From Chondrosia reniformis (lineage: Eukaryota > Porifera > Demospongiae > Chondrillida > Chondrillidae): a DNA stretch of 64,000 nucleotides. The position numbers and the translations under genes were made by a program. The notes below the pieces were generated by a model that saw only the letters and a program-made list of their open reading frames with translations, was not told the origin of the DNA and searched no databases. The stretch is taken from contig OX359195.1 in assembly GCA_947172415.1 (NCBI GenBank), forward strand, positions 5,121,501 through 5,185,500, given 5' to 3'. This document shows, piece by piece, positions 25,294-34,860 of the stretch (within the stretch, counting starts at the first letter, position 1; each line of letters opens with the position of its first letter).

Positions 25294-25402
25294 GGTGAGA
25301 GACAATTTGGTAACTTGCACACAAGGGACATAAAGGCTGGGGCCTTTAATTTATTTCATGAACAATGTCCCTTGTGTGCAAGTTACCAAATTGTCTCTCA
25401 CC
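25294..25402. repeat. Perfect 37-bp inverted repeat
   Basis: Arms at 25294-25330 and 25366-25402 are exact reverse complements (left arm starts GGTGAGAGACAATTTGGTAA). The loop is 35 bp. Identical arms indicate a young or recently corrected foldback, for example a small MITE or a snap-back duplication. No clear target duplication is seen next to it. Confidence 0.85.
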
Positions 25403-25769
25403 AACTCGCATATTCGGTAGCTCCTTCTCGTAGGAGAGCGTCGACTTGTCATAGCCGTTCTCGAAAGGATGATCTTCTTTAGCAACGAGCCGGTGACGTT
25501 TTCGCAACGTCATATGATTCACTAAATGTTTACGGAGCGACATACGAGAGGTGTTGGTGACGCATTAGAAGAACATCATAATACATCACCAGCTTGCGCA
25601 ATCGTAACTTTGAATTCTTCATTATATTTTGATTATTTTGCTCATTTAATTAAGCAAAACTTTGCCAGACGTTTCTTATACACATGTACCATGATATATG
25701 TTGATTTCCCAGTTATCTGACAAATTGAAATTTTTTATTAATATAACACATGGTTTGCATATAAATTTC

Positions 25770-25960
25770 CCATAGGTTTTCTATAGTCCTTAGGCCTTTT
25801 ATATGCAAACTTTGTCCTCCGTTTTCTAACAAACGAAGGCCTAAATAAGAAATCCCTTAATTTAAAACGAGTTTTATACCCTAAACTTTATGATGATATG
25901 CCCATTTTGTTTCTAGATCCTTTCTTGGAGCCATATGAATTATTTAATTATATTATTTAT
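25770..25960 (+). repeat. Dispersed repeat, copy also at 59125-59300
   Basis: It shares CTTTGTCCTCCGTTTTCT, CTTAATTTAA and TTTCTAGATCCTTTCTTGGA with CTTTGTTCTTCGTTTTCT and TTTCTAGGTCCTTCTTGGAC near 59.15 kb. A related tail (GTAACTTGTACTGTATAT) lies at about 26.67 kb. Family unknown. Confidence 0.55.
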
Positions 25961-26265
25961 TTATTTATTTATATTATTTTTTTTTTCTCTTCAATATTAA
26001 TTTTACATATATACGCTACCCTATTCAATTTATTTAAATAATGTGCATAATCATTCTAAATAGTCAAATAAAAACATTGTCTGTTGGGGGAGAAGTGCCC
26101 CTCACTGCGGCCGCATTGCCCCGCTGGACATCGTTTTGCAAATGGCGGCGTTCAGGAAGCTTTAGTTAACGAAGCTTTTCTGTCGCTATTTATAGTGTTC
26201 AGGACACTTAAGCGTCCTCAATCGTTAGTATTACGAATATATATATTAAATGCCAACGATACGGC

Positions 26266-26327
26266 CAAGTAGTTCGAGTTGATTCGGTGGGCGGCAGCCC
26301 CACGAGTTTTTAAACTCGAACTACTTG
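26266..26327. repeat. 15-bp inverted repeat around a GC-rich loop
   Basis: CAAGTAGTTCGAGTT (26266-26280) pairs with AACTCGAACTACTTG (26313-26327). A related block AAGTAGTTCGAGTTTAAAA occurs near 56.01 kb, so this may be one end of a short interspersed element. Confidence 0.6.
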
Positions 26328-26905
26328 TTTGATACAAATATGATGCAAGAATGGGGATTCCCTGGTTTGCTGAAACTCGGGGTATAGTTAGTCTAAATAA
26401 AGTTACTTGTGTAAAGTTTTGAAGTTTTGAAGAAATTGTACTACTTTTCTTATATATAAGCATTGAATAGTGTTAGTATCACATTAGAGAGAGTGACAGT
26501 GATTTGGAGCTTGTTACACAGAACTTTATTTCCTTATGATCATCAGACTGACTTTGGAAACTACCAATTTACCATATATAGAGAAATTAATGTACTTATA
26601 TATATATATATATTGGAGTCATATGAATTATTTATATTAATTATATTAGATTACCTTAGTATATTGTAACTTGTACTGTATATATCACTGCAAGAAAAAG
26701 GGCAATTTACAATGGTTTGCATTATTTGAGGATTGGCTGTAAATTGTGCTGGCTTCATTGAATATAATTTGCCTTCCATTTTGAATTTTTGCATTATTTC
26801 CTGTTATATTAGGCTGTTTTAGTGTATGAATTATGCTATATATCACTTATACAAGGTGTGTATGTACTGTTAATATTCACTCTAATTGGAAGCACTTTGG
26901 CACTT

Positions 26906-26934
26906 TGACCCTTGACCCTTGACCCTTATGACCT
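26906..26934. promoter_or_regulatory. Nuclear-receptor DR1 half-site cluster
   Basis: On the minus strand, three GGGTCA half-sites are spaced by exactly one base (a double DR1), preceded by AGGTCA three bases away. DR1 is the preferred site of HNF4- and RXR-type receptors. It lies about 4.8 kb upstream of the gene at 20829-22120 and 1.5 kb downstream of its paralogue. A chance 7-bp microsatellite is the alternative. Confidence 0.3.
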
Positions 26935-28360
26935 TAACAATAATGAATAGCATAACAGGAAGTGCCACCTAACACCTTATGCTCAATCAATAGGAATGCG
27001 TACATGCTTTTTCACAGGTGATGGTAAAGCATGCTGGCTTTATAAACTGTTCTGACCCTGCCTTTTGAGCACGCTCAATTTCTTGGTTACTGAGATCTTT
27101 CTTAATTGTGTGGTGCACCCCTACACATATACTATCTCCATATTGTAAGATACACCTCAGGAGCTCAAGGCTTTTAGAAAACACTTGATTCACATGTACA
27201 TTTTACCCATTTTCATGAATATTATAACCCACCATTTTCCTACATATATACTACATCTGTTCTAGAGTAAAGGCCTATAGGGAACTAAATCTAGTAATCC
27301 TAAATTGGATGAGGTTACAAGAGTCTTCTCCTTTGAATTCCTTTCCACTTGGCCATTCACGAAATTTCCTCATGCTAATCATGTGACATATATTAAAGGT
27401 TTCTAATGATACTACTGCCTTTTTTAGGATAACTAATCCATTAGTCGAGGTTAATAGGATATGTGTCCTTTTAATAATGGTCTTGATTAACCTTTCAAAA
27501 ATAGTAGATCCAGTAGTGACCTTTCTAGGAAGGTTGGTGTTTGTAGATGTTAGGTGCACCCAAAGGTTCGCCAGTAGGAAGGTGTGACTATGTAGTAGAT
27601 GATTTTTCAACAAACTATTTTATCAGTTATAACTGCATCTCTAGATGCGCACAAGACTCAAGATGAGCCAATTCAAAGATAAGTCTGGCACAGTTAGAAG
27701 AAACCCTTATCATCTATTATATCAGTTGTTTGATCTTGGGAGACTTCCTCTGCTGTTAAGATTATATAGTAATCTGATTGTATAGTAATCTGATTAATTT
27801 AAGCCCTAAAATATTTACTCTAGGAATATCTTATAGCAAGCAATTACATACCCTATACACTTTAAACTGTTGATATTTGTGGTCACTTGAACAATTAATT
27901 ATATAAGTTGAGCATTCAAGAGTGTAGATACTGTGGGGGCTAGGGGACCACCCCCCAGATTTTCTTTGAGAACATGTACGTACATCACAATAATAGACAT
28001 AAAACATTCATAAGTTACTTAATGTCATCGCAGGATGCATGTCTATTGATCATGATCATGATCAATATAATGTAAATCATGACTTACATTATATAAAATT
28101 GAGAAAATTTAATCTTTGCAATTGGATATACTATAGCTAGAGGTCCCTATTCCTTTCATACTGCAGCTAATATAGGAGCTATAATACACCCAACCTCTAA
28201 CTATATACACATGTGGACACATTTTCACCATCTGTATATTTATATATATACTTTATACTTGCATTCAAAAACATATACTTTGTACAATTAAATAAAAAAA
28301 GGAAAACAAAGGGTTAAAGGGTTGGTTAAAAATATACAAATTAATTGTCATTCCAAAAGC

Positions 28361-28425
28361 GAAATTAATAGGGGAAAAGTGAAATTAATAGGGAAAAGTG
28401 AAATTAATAGGGGAAAAGTGAATTA
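28361..28425. repeat. 18-19 bp tandem repeat overlapping a stop codon
   Basis: Four copies of GAAATTAATAGGGGAAAAGT or close variants. The stop codon and last residues (SLFPY) of the gene at 28404-29556 lie inside this array. Confidence 0.85.
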
Positions 28426-29556
28426 TATAAATCCGGTATGTGTTCAGTTGATTGTCCATATGTTTCAGGTATACTTGAGTTACTATGTCCCTGCGGTGAG
28501 CTTAAGGTACCCATGTCAACCGCAGTACAAGGTACACTGTAATGAGGCTCTCTAATTGGAGAATACGTAGTTGAAGGGAGGTACTGCTCTTGTTGAAGAT
28601 CTTCCAACTGATGGTGATTCTGCATGTAATCAACGGGCGAGTCTGCAGTTGGTGTACAAGTTGAGTAAGTTTCTTTACCAAACCCATAGTTGTCTGTAGC
28701 TGAGAAGGGTAAATAATTAGAGGTAGGTTTTTCAGAAAGATTAAAGTAGTCGTTCATCCCGGGTTCTGTCCATATGGCACTTGACGGAGCACTGTAACAT
28801 GGAGGTGTTGCCGTGCTCCATGGCATAGAGGTGGGAGGGGACTGGGAATAGTTTGGGATGCTCTCTATTGCATGCTCACACTCCTTCAATGCCTTCTCTA
28901 GAGCTACCTCTTTTTTGACTGCCAGCTCCACCTTAAGCTCATAGTTATTCAGTAAGGTGTGATAATAAACTGGTGTCATCTTATGACGTTTTCTTCTCTT
29001 ATCAATCAGTTGTCTGTCCGGCATGTCTGTTAATGATTTGCACCTTTTCACTGGTCTAATATCATCCATGCTGCATGCTGAAAGACTAGCAGGGGTGCTT
29101 GCAGAAGATGGAGATGTATCATTTGAATTCAAACCTGTAATGATAACAAGAGATACATTCAAATCAATAATTTCTATACAGAAAGTAATAAATAAATTAT
29201 ATATACACATGCAGCATATATGTGATATATGTAATCACTTCTGACCAAAGTCCTTGGTTGTGAGACTAAAGTCCTATTGAATATAGCATAATAGGTATAT
29301 AGATATTTTTAGGATTATACTTACCATCTATATGAAGATCACTGACAACAGGAGCTTCTAGTAGAGCTGTTAGAGTGGCAGGGACAACTGGACGACGCTG
29401 CCGCAGTTTCTTCCACTGTTCCACTGTGTATTTACCATTCTTAAGTGCACCTGATTTTTGACCATTAGAAGAGTAGAGTTCACCATTCGTAAACTCGTTA
29501 CTATGCACAGGATCCATAGTAGAGCATTTGTATTTAGGTGATCTTAGAGCAACCAT
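28404..29556 (-). CDS. Unknown protein, paralogue of the gene at 20829-22120
   Basis: Exons 29556-29325 and 29134-28404 join in phase 1 to give 320 aa. An acceptor at 29562 just before the ATG and a donor after 30032 (TTATAG, then GTGAGT) point to a 5'-untranslated intron of about 470 bp. N-terminal motif KYTVEQWKKLRQRRPVVPA is followed by LTALL (an LXXLL motif, residues 62-66). Then come a basic patch DKRRKRHK, a charged helix ELKVELAVKKEVALEKALKE and CEHAIESIPNY. The C-terminal half is rich in Pro, Ser, Tyr and Gln, like a transactivation region. Exon layout and motif order match the paralogue. No catalytic motif is seen; function unknown, nuclear role inferred. Confidence 0.82.
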
Positions 29557-30132
29557 TTATACCTGCATTAAAATATAAATAAACAAATTTTTGATAAGCA
29601 AAATATTTATATACACATGTTTATATTAGGTTGTACAGTACTATATTTTAACTTGTATATATATGATAGGTTAAACATTTACCATTTTGCTGCACGCGTA
29701 AGAGTTTCATACAAGTAGTGTACTATACACTAATTTCCTTTATTATCTATAGATTACATGCTACATAATATTTTCGCTAAGTTGGAATTTCCATGATAGC
29801 TACGTACTACTCTACTAACTGACAATGCTTTGAAAGCTGAAACAACAATAATAGTGTTTCCTATCCGCATACATAGCTGACAATAAAATATCGTCCTTCT
29901 ATAATATTCATCTAATTAACCCCACAGATACCTATGTACGTACCGAGTAATAATTAGCATATACGTATAACCATTTATCTATACTGTAATAATCCTGACC
30001 CAATCTATGCTACGCACTTTACTATACTCACCTATAAAGTTGATAATGTATCGAGGTACTGGAACATGAATTAGTTGTAAAGAAGACCGCCACCATTCAC
30101 CTAACCGACTGCAGATTGCTGATTTCATCTCT

Positions 30133-30704
30133 GCTTAAATACCTCTAAAAATTCCTTGCACCATGCTGTTTTTGGTGTAGAGTACGACAAACCGGAACAA
30201 CGAGACAATTCGGAAAATTTCGAGAAGACGTTTCCGTGCAGGAAGTTTAAATTCTGCCCACCTAGTCACGTCAGCCCATGGCACGCTTCGTTCGACCTTT
30301 GATCCTGCCAATGCGCATGTTCATCCATTTATTTCTTCTCATCTGACCAGTCATAAGCTATCGGTGAATATACCATCCTCAGTTAGTGGTTGAACGCTAG
30401 TAGGTGTTTATAGTCGTGCTGCAGTGCCATTATAAAGTTCTTTCATTAAACATCTTAAACTGTAAGAGTGTAGATCGGATCAAAGTAATGACGATGATGT
30501 AACTAAGTAAGTAAGCCATACACTATATCAATGTGTTCGTGTATCTATGGTTAAATACTCTTCGATCACTTGTTTGCCCTTATAAGCGCTCGTATGTTCT
30601 AGCTATCACTTTGCAATATGAAACCGTAATATTGTATAACCTGCTCTAAGTAGGATAAATGTTTTCAACAAGTTTGGAAGATAAACAAATTTGTAACTTT
30701 TAGC
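30133..30704. other. Upstream flank of the gene at 28404-29556
   Basis: The part at 30170-30330 is richer in GC and CpG than its surroundings (TTCGGAAAATTTCGAGAAGACG, then CACGTCAGCCCATGG), as expected near a transcription start for the minus-strand gene ending its 5' exon at about 30.03 kb. No exon is seen on the plus strand. Confidence 0.4.
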
Positions 30705-30985
30705 TCCTACTGACATCTCTTGGCATCCTTCAGTTGACCATTAAGTATTTCCCACTATTGGAATGTTGTTAGGTAATTCACCGTATAACTCATTCCCTAC
30801 TGCAAGCATAGCACAGTGTTTTTATATTCAGTCCAACCAAATGGGATGTGTTGTTACCAATAGGGCCTGTTATATTGGCCGACACTTTGCTGAACTCAGC
30901 TGAAAGCTGTTCCTGGTAGATGTCAGTAGTCAAGAGATTTAGAGCTCACAGTTATATAGAGCTCTCTTCAACTTCTCCCAACTAA
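30705..30985. repeat. Duplicated block, partly inverted partner at 34130-34375
   Basis: 30705-30772 is the reverse complement of about 34130-34195 (CTCTTGGCATCCTTCAGTTG against CAACTGAAGGATGCCAAGAG). The following part, AACTCATTCCCTACTGCAAG up to CAGTAGTCAAGAGATT, is repeated in direct orientation at 34205-34360. Confidence 0.85.
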
Positions 30986-31132
30986 GCCTCACTTCACTGC
31001 TGATGCTTGATTCCGCTGTGTTTGAAATAGATCAGTGGTTTTACTGATTACAGTGAACTCCTCTTGACTGTATACTGAAGAAAATTATAATTCTTTTCTG
31101 CATCAAAATGTATCTGAGAATTTAAGAGAAAT

Positions 31133-31556
31133 AATAATTTTGTATTACAGTGGGATCTACATACATAACTACATAATGCTTAAGTATATAATCCTCTTAT
31201 TTGCAAGTATAATGGTATCATATGCAGTACATAGTTTTATATGTGCATGATTGAGGTCATTTTGTAAGCTAATAGAATAACTAATCTGCCTAAGGAGGTC
31301 CAGGTTCTGCCTTGCTGACATGATAGTGAAAGTCCATACAGTTTGTCTCTATACTACTTGCGCAAAGATTGAATAGAAAGCCAATTGTGCTGATGTGTAC
31401 CTTGAATGTATTTTTACTTCTGGTGCATTGAAATGCCACACCAATATTACTGGGTGATCCTGTTTGCACACCAATATTACTGGGTGATCCTGTTTGATGC
31501 TTATAGCTATTATACTTCTCCCATTTGCCAGGTAAATGTACAGTTACAGTAACAAT
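31133..31556. repeat. Duplicated block A1
   Basis: Nearly identical to 32264-32660 in direct orientation; a diverged third version lies at 34560-34860. A1 has an extra 27-bp tandem copy of ACACCAATATTACTGGGTGA plus seven bases. A minus-strand open frame of 84-91 aa persists in all three copies, but has no recognised domain. Confidence 0.9.
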
Positions 31557-31559
31557 CAT

Positions 31560-32260
31560 CTTTACAATCCAATGTCCTTAGATTAGATTACTGTAGGAGT
31601 GACCTCTGACCCCTTGTGTGGGGTCTGATTTGTGTATGTTATGAAACCATAAAAGTGTACCCCACCTAAAGGTATGTACTTTTCTTATTGCATATACATA
31701 TGTACTGAACCAGTTGGAATGATTAGCCAACTAATATCTCTGCACTTTGGTGGAAATGGGATATGTAGTATAAGAATTTTAGAAGGTGTCTCACCACGAA
31801 GTGTGTGCATATAGCCTCTGCATGCTCCAGGGTGCAAAGTTCAGTTCATGCTGCTCTAAAGCTCATGCACTGTTCAAAGTGGTTAGTCTATGATCTGCTC
31901 ACTTCACCAATACATGGTGTATATACATAAGTGTACAGGTGTCGATAAGCTAATATATGGAAACGGAAGTCTTCTTTGGTCATAATCTCTCATTTAGTAG
32001 CTTATATAACCAACTGCTGATTTATAAATTATCTAGTTGTACTGTGAGTACGTGTCATTATAACAAGAGGGAGTTCTGAGGAACTAGAATCTACAAAATC
32101 CATATCCAATAATATATTGGTTAAATAGTGTCTGCCTCTGTTACCATCTGGTGATGATGTCCTTACATTTCATAAGTGGAGTTCGTAAGTTATCTGTTAA
32201 TTAAGCCTCTTTCTTGTAAATACACGTCTTTATCTAACAACACTCCAATAGTGGGAAATA
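31560..32260. repeat. Duplicated block B1
   Basis: Nearly identical to 33517-34153 in direct orientation, starting CTTTACAATCCAATGTCCTT. B2 lacks about 64 bp present here (around 31672-31740). B1 contains a DR1-like TGACCTCTGACCC at 31600-31612 that is kept in B2. Confidence 0.9.
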
Positions 32261-32263
32261 GTT

Positions 32264-32660
32264 TAATAATTTTGTATTACAGTGGGATCTACATACATAA
32301 CTACATAATGCTTAAGTATATAATCCTCTTATTTGCAAGTATAATGGTATCATATGCAGTACATAGTTTTATATGTGCATGATTGAGGTCATTTTGTAAG
32401 CTAATAGAATAACTAATCTGCCTAAGGAGGTCCAGGTTCTGCCTTGCTGACATGATAGTGAAAGTCCATACAGTTTGTCTCTATACTACTTGCGCAAAGA
32501 TTGAATAGAAAGCCAATTGTGCTGATGTGTACCTTGAATGTATTTTTACTTCTGGTGCATTGAAATGCCACACCAATATTACTGGGTGATCCTGTTTGAT
32601 GCTTATAGCTATTATACTTCTCCCATTTGCCAGGTAAATGTACAGTTACAGTAACAATCA
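32264..32660. repeat. Duplicated block A2
   Basis: Direct copy of 31133-31556, lacking the internal 27-bp duplication. It directly follows block B1. Confidence 0.9.
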
Positions 32661-33186
32661 GTTGACCAAGTTTCACTCATACTGCCTTACTGCTCTTATG
32701 CAATATTTAAGAAGTTGTAACTAATTCAAAACACCTGTGACATTGATTTGTATGCTTCAGTAAATCTCTAGGCATACCTTCTGCAAAATCTCTACTTTTT
32801 CAATCTTAAATCCTGCAAACCAATGCATTTTACATTCAATAATTATGTCATTAACACTTTAGTTAAGATGGGCAGTCTAAGTGGAATGCTCCAGAATGTG
32901 ACACTTTCATACGATTTCTTCACCTATCGATTACTATCCAAAGGTGATAGTGCAAAGGTGGAATTTGCCTGATGGGAAACATTAATTAAATTGGTTCAGA
33001 ACATGCTACTGTGATCTAGTGGTCGCTAAATAAGATTCAATTCAGTATCAATTTAATTCAATTTAATGTATTGTGTATGCACTTAAATAGGTCAATCAAA
33101 GGATTATCTATTAGACTAGTGTTTGCTACTTAAAAAGAGGCTACATGATATTGCACTATTGAATGTCTGCCCTAACAGTATTGTAG

Positions 33187-33258
33187 CCAACCCACTACCA
33201 GAAGAACCACACCCACTACCAGAAGAACCACACCCACTACCAGAAGAACCACACCCAC
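33187..33258. repeat. 20-bp tandem repeat (CCACTACCAGAAGAACCACA)
   Basis: Three full units and a diverged fourth. One plus frame reads PLPEEPH repeats, but no exon context is visible. Confidence 0.8.
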
Positions 33259-33516
33259 CATCAGAAATAATAATGAAATTGAATATTTTCTGGTAACCTT
33301 AATTGTCAATCCTATTCTGTGCATGCTCTTTCCAAGTCTGCCTTTAATTGGTTCAGTTTATTGATTCAAGTATCAGAGGATTGTAATTCTTGTTCTCTGC
33401 ACTTCATGTGAATATAAAGCATTCTACATAGCTGTAGTACTAATGTGTAGTATTGCCTTATGAAAGCTCTAAATATAATTCATGTGATTTATACCAAATT
33501 TGGAGTTTCTTCCATT

Positions 33517-34153
33517 CTTTACAATCCAATGTCCTTAGATTAGATTACTGTAGGAGTGACCTCTGACCCCTTGTGTGGGGTCTGATTTGTGTATGTTATG
33601 AAACCATAAAAGTGTACCCCACCTAAAGTATGTGCACTTTGGTGGAAATGGGATATGTAGTATAAGACTTTTAGAAGGTGTCTCACCACGAAGTGTGTGC
33701 ATATAGCCTCTGCATGCTCTAGGGTGCAAAGTTCAGTTCATGCTGCTCTAAAGCTCATGCACTGTTCAAAGTGGTTAGTCTATGATCTGCTCACTTCACC
33801 AATACATGGTGTATATACATAAGTGTACAGGTGTCAATAAGCTAATATATGGAAACGGAAGTCTTCTTTGGTCATAATCTCTCATTTAGTAGCTTATATA
33901 ACCAACTGCTGATTTATAAATTATCTAGTTGTACTGTGAGTACGTGTCATTATAACAAGAGGGAGTTCTGAGGAACTAGAATCTACAAAATCCATATCCA
34001 ATAATATATTGGTTAAATAGTGTTTGCCTCTGCTACCATCTGGTGATGATGTCCTTACATTTCATAAGTGGAGTTCGTAAGTTATCTGTTAATTAAGCCT
34101 CTTTCTTGTAAATACACGTCTTTATCTAACAACACTCCAATAGTGGGAAATAC
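33517..34153. repeat. Duplicated block B2
   Basis: Direct copy of 31560-32260 with an internal deletion of about 64 bp and a few substitutions. Confidence 0.9.
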
Positions 34154-34559
34154 TTCATTGTCAACTGAAGGATGCCAAGAGGTGCAAGTAGGAGCTATAG
34201 TACCATGTAACTCATTCCCTACTGCAAGCATAGCACAGTGTTTTTATATTCAGTCAACCAAAAGGGATGTGTTGTTACCATAGGGCCTGTTATATCGGCC
34301 GACACTCTGCTGAACTCAGCTGAAAGCTGTTCCTGGTAGATGTCAGTAGTCAAGAGATTATTGTCCACGGTTATATAGAGCTCTCTTCAACTTTTTCTTC
34401 AACCTTCCTCGCCTCACTGCTTCTACCAACACCGCAGTGCTTGATATCAGTGGTAGCACTGATAATAGTGGAATTATAATTAATACGAAATGATTCTTTC
34501 AATCCTAGTACCAGGGTGAAGTGTATGTGCATAGTTAAATTCTTAGCTGCTGGAACAAC

Positions 34560-34860
34560 TGGAGTTAATCTACTTACAAAGGTCTAGGTTCTGTCGTATT
34601 GTTTTTAAGCTTCGATCCCGTTGATCCCTCCAAAACAAGTGAAGTTCCCTCCCGTTCCTAACTACACTCTTGGAGGCAAGATTGAATAGAAAGTCAATTG
34701 TACTGATGTACCTTGTACTTCCGGTGCATTGAAATACCACACCAATATTACTGGGTGATCCTATTTGATGCTTATAGCTACTTCTCCCATTCCCAGAGGT
34801 AAATATATAGTTACAGTAACAATCAGTTGCCCAAGTTTCACTCATACTGCCTTACTGCTC
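34560..34860. repeat. Duplicated block A3, diverged
   Basis: It shares AAGATTGAATAGAAAG, CCACACCAATATTACTGGGT and TTTCACTCATACTGCCTTAC with A1 and A2, with many substitutions, so it is an older copy of the same block. Confidence 0.75.

Larger units (their letters stand above)
22121..28403. other. Gene-poor stretch of 6.3 kb
   Basis: Between two paralogous genes. It is AT-rich with several hairpins (24811-24833, 25294-25402, 26266-26327), a dispersed repeat (25770-25960) and a cluster of nuclear-receptor half-sites (26906-26934). An open stretch on the minus strand at 24172-24366 has no clear splice context. The promoter of the gene at 20829-22120 should lie at the left end. Confidence 0.5.

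Noticed and set aside
26266..26327. tRNA gene, because of a GTTCGAGTT string
   Set aside because: No cloverleaf can be drawn; the string is part of a simple 15-bp inverted repeat. I found no tRNA or rRNA gene elsewhere in the window by eye.
27275..27613. Open minus frame of 112 codons
   Set aside because: It ends in the dispersed repeat family (CTAAATCTAGTAATCCTAAA region) and has no recognisable domain.
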